From: Ruminococcus sp.
Lineage (GTDB): Bacteria > Bacillota > Clostridia > Oscillospirales > Ruminococcaceae
Assembly: GCA_021199375.1 (NCBI GenBank)
Contig: JAJQIB010000002.1
Location: forward strand, 1 to 64,000
Reading direction: 5' to 3'
Length of the DNA: 64,000 nucleotides
This document shows, one piece after another, positions 7,745 to 16,508 of this stretch. Both the position numbers and the translations under genes were made by a program. Positions within the stretch are counted from its first letter, which is position 1; each line of letters starts with the position of its first letter. Under the pieces are notes generated by a model. The model was not told the DNA's origin, made no database searches, and saw nothing but the letters and a program-made list of their open reading frames with translations.

Positions 7745-9832
7745 ATGAATATCCCTGAGATTTTCGGCACAGACGTTTTTAATGAAAGCGTAATGCAGCA
7801 GAGACTTCCAAAGACGGTTTACAAATCGCTCAAGAAGACAATTCAGTCGGGCAAGCCGCTTGACATTGAGGTTGCAAACGTTGTAGCTTCGGCTATGAAG
7901 GACTGGGCTGTCGAAAAGGGTTGTACGCACTATACCCACTGGTTCCAGCCTATGACAGGCGTTACCGCTGAAAAGCACGACAGCTTTATTTCACCAATCG
8001 GTGATGGCAAGGTTATTATGGAGTTTTCCGGTAAGGAGCTTGTAAAGGGTGAGCCTGATGCATCATCCTTCCCTTCGGGCGGACTTCGTGCAACATTTGA
8101 GGCTAGAGGATACACCGCTTGGGATCCTACCTCTTATGCATTCATTAAGGGAAAGACACTTTGCATTCCTACAGCCTTCTGCTCATACACAGGCGAGGCA
8201 CTTGATAAGAAAACTCCGCTTCTGCGCTCGATGGAGGCTCTTAGCCAGTCGGCTGTAAGATTACTTAAGCTTTTTGGCGTAGAGGATGTTACGAGAGTTA
8301 CAGCTAACGTAGGTCCTGAGCAGGAATACTTCCTTGTTGACCGTGATATGTACGCTCAAAGAAAGGACCTGATCTTCACAGGCAGAACGCTTTTTGGCGC
8401 TCCGGCACCTAAGGGACAGGAGCTTGAGGATCACTACTTCGGTATGATCAGAACGAGAGTAAATGAATATATGGAGGATTTGGATGAGCAGCTTTGGAGA
8501 CTTGGCATTTGCGCTAAGACCAAGCATAACGAGGTTGCGCCTGCGCAGCACGAGATGGCTCCCATTTTCGACACTACAAATATTGCTACCGACCACAACC
8601 AGCTAATGATGGAAATCATGAAGAGAACGGCAAGAAAGCACGGATTTAAGTGCCTGCTTCACGAAAAGCCCTTCGCTGGAGTAAATGGATCCGGTAAGCA
8701 CAACAACTGGTCTATTTCGACAAACACAGGAGTAAACCTTTTGGATCCCGGAACAACTCCTTCAGAGAACGCACAGTTCTTAACCTTCCTTGTAGCGGTT
8801 ATCAAGGCGGTAAATGATTATCAGGATCTGCTAAGAGCGAGCGTTGCAAGTGCGGGTAACGACCACAGACTTGGCGCTAACGAGGCACCTCCTGCAATCA
8901 TCTCAATTTTCCTAGGCGATGAGCTTAACGCAATTGTTGAGGCTTTGGCTGATGGACACAAGTATGAAGGCAAGGGCAAGGTTCAGATGGAAATCGGTGT
9001 AGATGTACTTCCTTCATTCCCGAAGGATTCTACTGACAGAAACAGAACATCACCGTTTGCATTTACCGGTAACAAGTTTGAGTTCAGAATGCCCGGTTCA
9101 AGACTTTCGTGTGCAGGTCCTATGACTATACTTAACACGATTGTTGCTGAGGTGCTCGATGAATTCTATGATGAGCTTTCTAAGGCTGATAACTTCCAGT
9201 CGGCACTTGATGATCTTATCAAGAGAACAATTTCTGAGAACAAGAACATCATCTTCAATGGCAATGGTTATTCAGAAGAGTGGCCTATTGAGGCAGAGAA
9301 GAGAGGACTTCTTAACCTTAAGTCTACTCCTGATGCCGTACCGGTATTTTTAGCTGATAAGAACGTAAGGGTGCTTTCTAAGCATGGCGTTTACACAAAG
9401 GTTGAGCTTGAGTCACGTGTAGAGATTCTGCTTGAGGAGTATTGCAAGACAATTAACATTGAGGCTCTTACAATGGTTGATATGGCAAAGAAGGATATTC
9501 TTCCTGCTGTCATGACATACATCAAGGAGCTTGGTGAAACTGCTGCTACTGCGGATGCACTTGGTGCAGATGTAACGGTTGAAAAGGAAATGATTACCAA
9601 GCTTTCTTCTCTTTGCACTGCTGCCTACAAGGCTCTTGGTGAGCTTGAGAATGCAGATGCTGCGGCTTCAGACATCACCGATATTGAGGAAATGGCAAGA
9701 TATTATCACGATGTAGTGCTTGTTAAGATGGCAGAGCTTAGAGCTCCCGCAGATCAGATGGAGGCACTTTGCGGCGAGAAGTATTGGCCGTATCCTACCT
9801 ACGAAAAGCTTATGTTTAGTGCATCCATCTAA
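7745..9832 (+). CDS. glnN: Glutamine synthetase type III
   Basis: Joins ammonia to glutamate with ATP. At 695 residues it fits the large GSIII class, not the roughly 450-residue GSI. It opens with [17 protein letters not shown], a GSIII-type start. Catalytic-core elements visible include [10 protein letters not shown] (about 190-200), [13 protein letters not shown] (about 260-272) and the [13 protein letters not shown] metal/ATP segment near 315. TAGGAGG precedes the ATG at 7745. It is followed by amt; both are nitrogen-assimilation genes and both have terminator leaders, so they are likely co-regulated by nitrogen status. Confidence 0.96.
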   Translation: MNIPEIFGTDVFNESVMQQRLPKTVYKSLKKTIQSGKPLDIEVANVVASAMKDWAVEKGCTHYTHWFQPMTGVTAEKHDSFISPIGDGKVIMEFSGKELVKGEPDASSFPSGGLRATFEARGYTAWDPTSYAFIKGKTLCIPTAFCSYTGEALDKKTPLLRSMEALSQSAVRLLKLFGVEDVTRVTANVGPEQEYFLVDRDMYAQRKDLIFTGRTLFGAPAPKGQELEDHYFGMIRTRVNEYMEDLDEQLWRLGICAKTKHNEVAPAQHEMAPIFDTTNIATDHNQLMMEIMKRTARKHGFKCLLHEKPFAGVNGSGKHNNWSISTNTGVNLLDPGTTPSENAQFLTFLVAVIKAVNDYQDLLRASVASAGNDHRLGANEAPPAIISIFLGDELNAIVEALADGHKYEGKGKVQMEIGVDVLPSFPKDSTDRNRTSPFAFTGNKFEFRMPGSRLSCAGPMTILNTIVAEVLDEFYDELSKADNFQSALDDLIKRTISENKNIIFNGNGYSEEWPIEAEKRGLLNLKSTPDAVPVFLADKNVRVLSKHGVYTKVELESRVEILLEEYCKTINIEALTMVDMAKKDILPAVMTYIKELGETAATADALGADVTVEKEMITKLSSLCTAAYKALGELENADAAASDITDIEEMARYYHDVVLVKMAELRAPADQMEALCGEKYWPYPTYEKLMFSASI

Positions 9833-9872
9833 TGCATCTAATGAAGAAGGTTTGATTTGGAAAAAATAATAT

Positions 9873-9939
9873 GTGCACAATGAGGTGCGCTTGATGTTTA
9901 AACGGGTGAGTTTTAATATCAGGCGCACTCTTTGTTTTT
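9873..9939 (+). promoter_or_regulatory. amt leader: second ANTAR-like hairpin pair with terminator
   Basis: P1 pairs 9873-9878 with 9885-9890 (one G-U) around the six-base loop AATGAG, again A at position 1 and G at position 4. P2 (stem to 9903 with 9910 on, loop GGGTGA) follows. A terminator stem pairs about 9884-9895 with 9918-9929 and runs into TTTGTTTTT. The layout repeats the glnN leader with unrelated stem sequences, so it looks selected. No separate promoter is seen between glnN and this leader. Confidence 0.7.
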
Positions 9940-9958
9940 GCAGAAAGGATTTGATTTT

Positions 9959-11707
9959 ATGACTGACATGACAGTAACAGAAATCTTTGACACTGTCTTA
10001 GGTTCACACAGTGTTTGGTACTTGGTCGGTGCTGCGCTTGTATTCTTTATGCAATGCGGCTTCGCAATGGTTGAAACAGGATTTACAAGAGCTAAGAACG
10101 CAGGAAACATCATAATGAAAAACCTGATGGATTTCTGTATCGGTACTGTAGTATTCATTCCGTTAGGATTTGGACTTATCTACGGAACCGACTCGCTTGG
10201 CGGATTTTTAGGCAAGCCCACACTAATCCTTCTTTCGGATTATGCTAATACCGACTGGTTTGCATTCTTCTTTAACCTGGTATTCTGTGCTACCACCGCT
10301 ACTATCGTTTCGGGTGCTATGGCAGAGAGAACTAAGTTTTTATCCTACTGTGTTTATTCCGCCGTTATCTCGGCAGTTGTTTACCCGATCGAAGCTCACT
10401 GGGCTTGGGGCGGCGGCTGGCTGACAGTTGAGCGCTTTGGCACCTACTATCACGACTTTGCAGGTTCGACACTTATCCACATGGTCGGCGGACTTTCGGC
10501 ACTTATCGGTGCTGCTATACTTGGACCCCGTCTTGGCAAATACAAGAGAGACAAGGATGGCAAGGTTACACAGGTAAATGCTTTCCCAGGACACTCAATT
10601 ACACTTGGCGCACTTGGTGTGTTCATCCTTTGGTTTGGTTGGTACGGATTTAACGGCGCAGCTGCTGCAAGTGCAGATCAGCTGGCATCTATCCTCACAA
10701 CAACTACAATTGCTCCTGCAGTTGCAACGGTTGTATGTATGATATTCACATGGGTAAAATATGGCAAGCCTGATGTTTCAATGTGCTTAAACGCATCTCT
10801 TGCAGGACTTGTTGCAATCACCGCTCCTTGTGATGTTGTAGACGGAGCTGGAGCTGCAGTAATCGGCGGAGTTGCCGGTCTGCTGGTTGTATTTGGTGTT
10901 TGGTTCGTTGATAATAAGCTTCACGTAGACGACCCTGTTGGTGCGGTTGCGGTTCACGGCTTTAACGGACTTTGGGGCGGTATCTCGGTAGGACTTTTTG
11001 CAACTACCTCTGCTCCCGGAAACGATAGCTTAACTGGACTTTTCTACGGCGGTGGCGCAAACCTTCTTTGCTATCAGCTGTTAGGTATTGTTTGCATACT
11101 TGCTTGGACTGCTGCTACAATGTCGCTTGCATTCTTCATCATCAAGAAGACTATAGGTCTAAGAGCGAGCAAGGAAGAGGAAATCAAGGGTCTGGACATC
11201 TGCGAGCATGGTCTGCCATCTGCTTATTCAGGATTTGCTTTTGCTAACGAAACCGTTGAGTATGATGATACTGAAATCGAGGGTCTTGAGGACATTGAAA
11301 CTGCTGTTCCTGTTAAGGATTACTCGATTGACAAGGATAATCCCGACAAGCTTACAAAGATTGTCGTTGTATTCAGAGAAGAGCGTTTGGGCGACTTCAT
11401 CGCAGCTATGGAGAACATCAGTGTTACTGGTGTAACGGTTACAAATGTTCAGGGCTGTGGTACTCAGAAGGGTGCTACCAACTACTACAGAGGAGCTAAG
11501 CTTGTACCGAGACTTCACCCGAAGGTTAAGGCTGAGGTTGTAGTAAGCACTGTTCCTGTAAACACTGTAGTTAAGGCTACGAGAAAGGCACTTTACACCG
11601 GAAACATCGGCGACGGAAAGATCTTCCTATACGATGTTGAGGGCGTAATCAAGGTTCGTACCGGTGCTCAGGGCGTTGACGCTTTGCAGGACGAAGAATT
11701 TGAATAA
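9959..11707 (+). CDS. amt: Ammonium transporter fused to a P-II regulatory domain
   Basis: A 582-residue fusion. Residues 1 to about 420 form an Amt channel with about eleven helices; family motifs include GFAMVETGFTRAKNAGN, HWAWGGGWL and GHSITLGALGVFILWFGW. After an acidic linker (about 430-470), residues 475-582 form a P-II domain with a T-loop-like segment GCGTQKGATNYYRGAK and a C-terminal GKIFLYDVEGVIKVRTG, as in GlnB/GlnK. The fusion keeps sensor and channel together in the membrane. The frame also opens at a TTG at 9932 inside the terminator T run; the ATG at 9959 with AGAAAGGA is preferred. Confidence 0.95.
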   Translation: MTDMTVTEIFDTVLGSHSVWYLVGAALVFFMQCGFAMVETGFTRAKNAGNIIMKNLMDFCIGTVVFIPLGFGLIYGTDSLGGFLGKPTLILLSDYANTDWFAFFFNLVFCATTATIVSGAMAERTKFLSYCVYSAVISAVVYPIEAHWAWGGGWLTVERFGTYYHDFAGSTLIHMVGGLSALIGAAILGPRLGKYKRDKDGKVTQVNAFPGHSITLGALGVFILWFGWYGFNGAAAASADQLASILTTTTIAPAVATVVCMIFTWVKYGKPDVSMCLNASLAGLVAITAPCDVVDGAGAAVIGGVAGLLVVFGVWFVDNKLHVDDPVGAVAVHGFNGLWGGISVGLFATTSAPGNDSLTGLFYGGGANLLCYQLLGIVCILAWTAATMSLAFFIIKKTIGLRASKEEEIKGLDICEHGLPSAYSGFAFANETVEYDDTEIEGLEDIETAVPVKDYSIDKDNPDKLTKIVVVFREERLGDFIAAMENISVTGVTVTNVQGCGTQKGATNYYRGAKLVPRLHPKVKAEVVVSTVPVNTVVKATRKALYTGNIGDGKIFLYDVEGVIKVRTGAQGVDALQDEEFE

Positions 11708-11763
11708 TTGATAAAGAGTGATGAGTATTATTAAATATGCCCCATCCCACTTATAAATTATAG

Positions 11764-11806
11764 CACAAGGTCCGCTGAGGTTTTCCGAGGCGGGCTTTGT
11801 GTTTTT
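11764..11806 (+). terminator. Terminator of the glnN-amt operon
   Basis: Twelve-base-pair stem with G-U pairs (CACAAGGTCCGC against GCGGGCTTTGTG) followed by GTTTTTA. Confidence 0.8.
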
Positions 11807-11887
11807 ATGTATATACGTTTGATATTATGATTTTCTTATTGTACTATTTTACTAAATCCAGTGCTGATACTTTGTGAAAAATAACCA

Positions 11888-11918
11888 TTGAAAATTGCGG
11901 GGGGGGGTATGGTAAAAT
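11888..11918 (+). promoter_or_regulatory. Promoter with a G9 tract in its spacer
   Basis: TTGAAA at 11888-11893 and TAAAAT at 11913-11918, the latter with an extended TGG just before it. The spacer is 19 bp and contains nine consecutive Gs (11899-11907). Loss of two Gs would give the ideal 17 bp. Homopolymers in promoter spacers are a known cause of on/off expression by slipped-strand mutation in other bacteria. Here that is inference from position. Confidence 0.6.
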
Positions 11919-11967
11919 ATTAATATACCGAAAGAACCGGTTTGATTTTAAAATGGGAGGTTTTTGT

Positions 11968-13421
11968 GTGAAAAAACAAGTAATTTCGTCACTTTTGGCG
12001 GCAACAATGGCACTTACAAGCCTAGCTTTACCAATATCTGAAACTTCTGGATTGGTAATAGGTACCAGCATTGAAGCTAGTGCAACATCATATACGTATG
12101 GAAATTATAACTACTCTATTCTTGATGATGGAACTATAAAAATTGATAAGTATACGGGAACTGCTTCTAGTGTATCTATTCCAAGCAATATAGGAGGCAA
12201 AAAAGTCACCAAGATCGGAAGCTCTGCATTTTATGACAATGTATATATATAAAAAGCATTGTCATCCCAGATTCTGTTACTGAAATAGAACGTGGTGTGC
12301 CAACAAACGGTAATGGTTCTTTTGCTGCTTTTATGAATTGCACATCGCTAACAAGCGTGACGTTTGGGTCAGGTCTTACTCAAATAGGAGATGGAGCATT
12401 TTTCGACTGTACTTCTTTGAAGTCGGTAACGATTCCATCAAAAGTCACAAGTATAGGATATAGAGCATTTTCGGGTTGCGTATCACTTTCGAGTGTAACA
12501 CTAAATTCCTCTCTCCTTACTATTGGCGAAGGTGCTTTTAGAGATTGCACTGCTTTAAAATCTATAAAGATTCCATCGAAAGTTGTAAGCGTTGGTTCGG
12601 ATGCTTTTAATGGGTGTACAGCTCTTACAAGTGTTACAATCGGCAGTTCGGTATCAACTCTGGGAGATTATGTTTTCTCAGGCTGCACCTCACTTAAAAC
12701 GATAACAGTACCGAAAACTGTTACTAGCTTTGGTTATCGAGTTTTTTATAATTGCAACAGCAGCTTTGTTATGAAGTGCTACAAGGATTCGATAGCTGAA
12801 ACGTATGCCGCAGAAAATGATGTCACCTACAAGCTTTTGGATATGAGCGTGCCTAAGGTTACGGTTAAGAGCAAATACACATCAACCACCTCATCGGTTA
12901 AAATTAGCTGGAATAAAGTCAGCAGTGCTTCAGGCTATATAGTTTATAGATACAACTCATCTACCAAGAAGTGGGTTAAGCAAAAAACTATCTATGGAAG
13001 CTCGACTACTTCTTACAAGCAGACAGGTTTAAAGGCTGGTACCACATATAAGTACAGAGTAAAAGCGTTTATCGAAAGAGGCGACTACAAGTACAAGAGC
13101 GCTTACAGCTCGACAATTAAAACCTCTACTAAGCCTGCCAAGGTCACGATGAAGTCGGCAAGCAAGTCTAAGACTGCTATTAGAATTAACTGGAAGAAGG
13201 TTACCGGCGCATCGGGCTATCAGGTTCAGAGATACAACTCATCTACTAAGGAATGGGTGACCGTTAAGACGATTAAGAGTGGATCTACGCTTACATACAA
13301 GCAGACGGGTCTTAAAAAGGGTACGGTATATAAGTACAGAGTTCGCGCTTACAGAGTTATAAACGGTGAAAAGATTTATGGTGCTTGGTCAAAGACTAAG
13401 AAGGTTACTACAAAAAGCTAA
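11968..13421 (+). pseudogene. BspA-like leucine-rich-repeat/Fn3 surface protein, frameshifted at a TA repeat
   Basis: The GTG at 11968 follows GGGAGG by seven bases and opens a Sec signal peptide (about residues 1-30). The frame then meets TAA at 12250-12252 inside five TA units (12242-12251). Removing one TA joins it to the next frame, giving VYIKSIVIPDSV, a natural BspA repeat. Downstream lie about five LRR units of the type LTSVTFGSGLTQIGDGAFFDC, then two Fn3 domains ending in WSKTKKVTTKS. The full product would be about 483 residues, secreted and probably adhesive. It may be a contingency gene in the off state, a decayed gene, or a sequencing error. A truncated paralogue lies at 57107-58165. 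Confidence 0.75.
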
Positions 13422-13434
13422 TAGCAAAATAACG

Positions 13435-13463
13435 AGCCGCTCCGATTGTGGGACGGCTTTTAT
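13435..13463 (+). terminator. Terminator after the LRR/Fn3 gene
   Basis: Stem AGCCG/CGGCT extended by TCC/GGA with one bulged C, followed by TTTT. Confidence 0.6.
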
Positions 13464-13538
13464 CATTTTAGCCGATTTTCAGTGCAAATTCAACAAAATA
13501 TGAGGCAAAATAGGTGTAAAGAATTTATAAAATTACAG

Positions 13539-13567
13539 TTGATTTCTAATAAAGATTGTGATATAAT
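13539..13567 (+). promoter_or_regulatory. Promoter of the FemAB-like gene
   Basis: TTGATT (13539-13544), 17-bp spacer, TATAAT (13562-13567), about 62 bp before the start codon. Confidence 0.75.
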
Positions 13568-13629
13568 ATAGGGGTATAGATACTTAGGGGGATTTGTGTC
13601 CCTTTACAAAAAGGCAGGAATTATTAAAA

Positions 13630-14736
13630 ATGGAGATAATTGATAAATCAAACAAGGCACTTTTAGTTGAATATGAGGAGTTTGCAAGCAGCTGTAGATA
13701 CGGAAATTTTATGCAGTCGCTCAACTGGCCTAAGGTTAAGGACAATTGGGGATGGGACGCAGTCATCTCTCGTGACAAGGGCGGAAAAATCCGTGGCACC
13801 TGTCTTTGCTTGATTAGAAAGATACCGATTTTTGGTTGTACCTTTCTTTATGCGCCTCACGGACCATGCTGCGATTGGGCAAACCGTGAGATTGTAGAGG
13901 ATTTGTTTGAGGGTGTCAAGGTGCTGGCGAAAAAGCATAAGTCCTATCAGTTTATGTGGGATCCTTGCTTTGAGGAAAAGGATGAGGAGCTCACAAGGAT
14001 GTATCGTGAGATGGGCTTTACGCACATCGACAATGCGCCTGAGCTTTCTACCATTCAGGCGAGAAACAACTATATGCTTAGAAACATCGAGGGAAAGACT
14101 CCTGACGAGGTTATGATGACCTTTAAATCGGATTGGAGAAACCGTATTCGCAAGGCTGGAAGAAAAGGCGTTGTATGTAAGGCTTGCGGAAAAGAGGCGC
14201 TTGATGACTTTTATCCAATGATGGAGGCTACGGGCATACGTGACGGATTTTCTATTCGCTCAAAGGAATACTTTGCGAAAATGCTTGATGCGTTAGGAGA
14301 GGAGCATTGCAGGCTGTTTATGTGCTACCTTGAGAATGAGGGTGAAAAGCCTATTCCTGTATCGGGAGCGGTTACTACGAGATATGCGGGCAAGACCTGC
14401 TACGTATACGGTGCGTCGTCAAACCATTATCGCAACACCTACCCGAATTATCTCATGCAGTGGACGATGATAAATTGGGCGATGGAGGACAACAACTTCA
14501 TCTATGACTTTATGGGAATACCATTTTACACGGACGAAACACATCCAAACTACGGAGTGTATAAATTCAAAAAGGGCTTTAACGGCGAGGTGGTAACCTA
14601 TGTCGGTGAGTTTTACTATGTATTTATGCCGATTCGCAAAAAGCTCATTGACCTTGCACAGCATATTGTTGAGAAAAGACATTCAAAGCACACTAAGAAG
14701 CTAATTGAGAACCGAAATGCCGATACCGATGCTTAA
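13630..14736 (+). CDS. FemAB/FemX-like aminoacyltransferase
   Basis: A 368-residue protein with a FemAB-family pattern: two GNAT-like halves, early SCRYGNFMQSLNWPKVK, a central basic segment SDWRNRIRKAGRKGV (about 162-176) and late GASSNHYRNTYPNYLMQW, which matches the family's substrate-pocket region. FemX enzymes add an amino acid from aminoacyl-tRNA to the lipid II side chain during cell-wall building. The frame also opens at a TTG (13594), but ATG 13630 with AGGCAGGA before it is more likely. The lipoprotein gene follows by 31 bp. Confidence 0.85.
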   Translation: MEIIDKSNKALLVEYEEFASSCRYGNFMQSLNWPKVKDNWGWDAVISRDKGGKIRGTCLCLIRKIPIFGCTFLYAPHGPCCDWANREIVEDLFEGVKVLAKKHKSYQFMWDPCFEEKDEELTRMYREMGFTHIDNAPELSTIQARNNYMLRNIEGKTPDEVMMTFKSDWRNRIRKAGRKGVVCKACGKEALDDFYPMMEATGIRDGFSIRSKEYFAKMLDALGEEHCRLFMCYLENEGEKPIPVSGAVTTRYAGKTCYVYGASSNHYRNTYPNYLMQWTMINWAMEDNNFIYDFMGIPFYTDETHPNYGVYKFKKGFNGEVVTYVGEFYYVFMPIRKKLIDLAQHIVEKRHSKHTKKLIENRNADTDA

Positions 14737-14767
14737 AGCGAGGTCGGCTTGAGGAGGTTTGAGCAAA

Positions 14768-15601
14768 ATGTTACTAAATATAAAAAAGGCTGCAGGAGTT
14801 GCGATTTGTTCGGCTGCTGCAATGCTTGCTGTGGGCTGCACGGATATTGACCTATCAGAGGTTTTAGATGAGTCTGAGGCAGAAACCGCAACAACAACTA
14901 CTACAACAGCTCAATCACAGAGCGAAACGACAGAAACGCAGGAGGATGAATCAAGTGAGCAGGAGGAAGAGTCTCAGGAGGAAAGCTCTGACGAGCAGAC
15001 TCAGAGGGAGACAACGGTAACCACCACCGAGCCGCAGGAGGATACCTCAGAAGCAGAAACCACCGACACACAGAGCGATGTCGATTTGTTTACCGATGCG
15101 GATTTAGAGTATACTGAATCGATTGAGGACGAGAGCGAGGACGACAGCTCAAGCAGCATTTTGCAGAATGCGAGAATGACCCGAAAAGAGGCTTATGCAT
15201 CAACGATTGAGGAGTATGATGAAAATCGTGGTGAGGATAAGCTTTATCAGGATGAGTATTGCAAATACTATCTCACCGATATGGATGGAGATTTTGAATC
15301 GGAGCTTCTCGTTGAAACCGGCAGCTGTGAGGCGGACAGAACGGTGTATGTCTATACATATGACGGCGGAAAGGCACAGCTTTTGGGTAGCTTTAGCTCG
15401 TGGCGTGCTGAGCTTGGCGAGGGTGACGGAGTTCTTTACAGCGAAACCAACTCGCTTGGCAGTTATATATTAAGCACGATTACAATCGAGGACGGCGAGG
15501 TGGTCGTCGAAAGAGGCGAGGATGCAAGCATTGAGTCACAGCTTAAGAATAAACTTAAAGGGCATGACTTTGATGATCTTAACGCGCTAGATGATATGTA
15601 A
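14768..15601 (+). CDS. Lipoprotein with Thr/Glu-rich linker
   Basis: A 277-residue lipoprotein: basic start, hydrophobic segment, lipobox LAVGC with the lipidated Cys near residue 24. Residues about 35-125 are a low-complexity Thr/Ser/Glu/Asp stalk, likely spanning the wall. The C-terminal domain (about 140-270) contains DMDGDFESELLVE, a calcium-loop-like segment seen in secreted clostridial repeat domains. GAGGAGG lies ten bases before the ATG at 14768. Co-transcription with the FemAB gene suggests a cell-envelope role; specific function is unknown. Confidence 0.75.
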   Translation: MLLNIKKAAGVAICSAAAMLAVGCTDIDLSEVLDESEAETATTTTTTAQSQSETTETQEDESSEQEEESQEESSDEQTQRETTVTTTEPQEDTSEAETTDTQSDVDLFTDADLEYTESIEDESEDDSSSSILQNARMTRKEAYASTIEEYDENRGEDKLYQDEYCKYYLTDMDGDFESELLVETGSCEADRTVYVYTYDGGKAQLLGSFSSWRAELGEGDGVLYSETNSLGSYILSTITIEDGEVVVERGEDASIESQLKNKLKGHDFDDLNALDDM

Positions 15602-15612
15602 GAATTAATGCT

Positions 15613-15650
15613 AAAAAGTCGTACAAAATCGTTTTTTGTACGACTTTTTT
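15613..15650 (+). terminator. Strong terminator after the lipoprotein gene
   Basis: Near-perfect stem AAAAAGTCGTACAAAA against its complement with loop TCGTT, ending in a T run. Confidence 0.9.
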
Positions 15651-15712
15651 ATGTGAATATCTCCGATATTTTTTAATATTTTCACATAAAATACATATAT
15701 AGATGCTATAAT
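15650..15712 (+). promoter_or_regulatory. Possible control region of the two-component system
   Basis: Interrupted inverted repeat TATGTGAATAT (15650-15660) with ATATTTTCACATA (15676-15688), then TATAAT at 15707-15712. No good -35 lies at the right distance, which suits an activator-dependent promoter. The repeat could be a binding site for the response regulator just downstream. Confidence 0.35.
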
Positions 15713-15833
15713 CAAACTAATAGCAGGAGCGGCAGGTTGATTTGACTTAACTAATTAAGGCAGATTAATGTGAAGCTGCTCAAAACAAAGAATTGTCGGT
15801 TAGACAAAATGAAGTAAATTGGAGGTTTTAGTT

Positions 15834-16508
15834 ATGCAAAAGCTTTTAGTAGTTGACGATGAGGAACGTATCCGTGATATTATACGTGAGTATGCGGAGT
15901 TCAACGAGTTCGAGGTAACCGAAGCCGAGGACGGAATGCAGGCGATTGAGTGTGTCAAGAAGAATGATTTCGACATAATCGTTATGGATATAATGATGCC
16001 GAAGCTTGACGGATATTCTGCTTGCAAGGAGATTAAGAAGATAAAGGACATACCTGTGATTATGCTCTCAGCTCGTGGAGAGGAGTACGACAAGCTATTT
16101 GGATTTGAAATCGGTGTTGACGACTATGTAGTTAAGCCTTTTTCGCCAAAGGAGCTTATGGCTAGAGTTAAGGCGGTTATAAATCGTGCAAATTCGGCGA
16201 AAAGAATGGAGGATGTAATCACATATCAGGGACTGGTTATCAACTTTACCGCACGAGAGGTTACCATCGACGGCGAAAAGGCTCAGATGACACCTAAGGA
16301 ATACGATTTGCTTTTCTATCTTGTAAGAAACATGAACATTGCACTTTCAAGAGAAAAGCTGCTTGAGGAGGTTTGGGGATTTGACTTTTACGGAGATGAC
16401 CGAACCGTTGATACGCATATAAAGATGTTAAGAAACAGCTTGGGACCTTATCGCAATCTTATCGTGACGCTGAGAGGAATGGGTTATAAGTTTGAAAAGA
16501 TTTCGTAA
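15834..16508 (+). CDS. OmpR/PhoB-family response regulator
   Basis: A 224-residue regulator. The receiver domain (about 1-118) shows VVDDEERIRD, the phospho-acceptor Asp in IIVMDIMMPK near residue 51 and a Lys in VVKPFSPKEL. The C-terminal winged helix (about 130-224) has TPKEYDLLFYL and RTVDTHIKMLR with RGMGYKF near the end, as in PhoB. GGAGG lies 8 bases before the ATG; a TTG at 15819 would contain that site. The kinase gene overlaps its last 17 bases. Target genes are unknown. Confidence 0.95.
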   Translation: MQKLLVVDDEERIRDIIREYAEFNEFEVTEAEDGMQAIECVKKNDFDIIVMDIMMPKLDGYSACKEIKKIKDIPVIMLSARGEEYDKLFGFEIGVDDYVVKPFSPKELMARVKAVINRANSAKRMEDVITYQGLVINFTAREVTIDGEKAQMTPKEYDLLFYLVRNMNIALSREKLLEEVWGFDFYGDDRTVDTHIKMLRNSLGPYRNLIVTLRGMGYKFEKIS

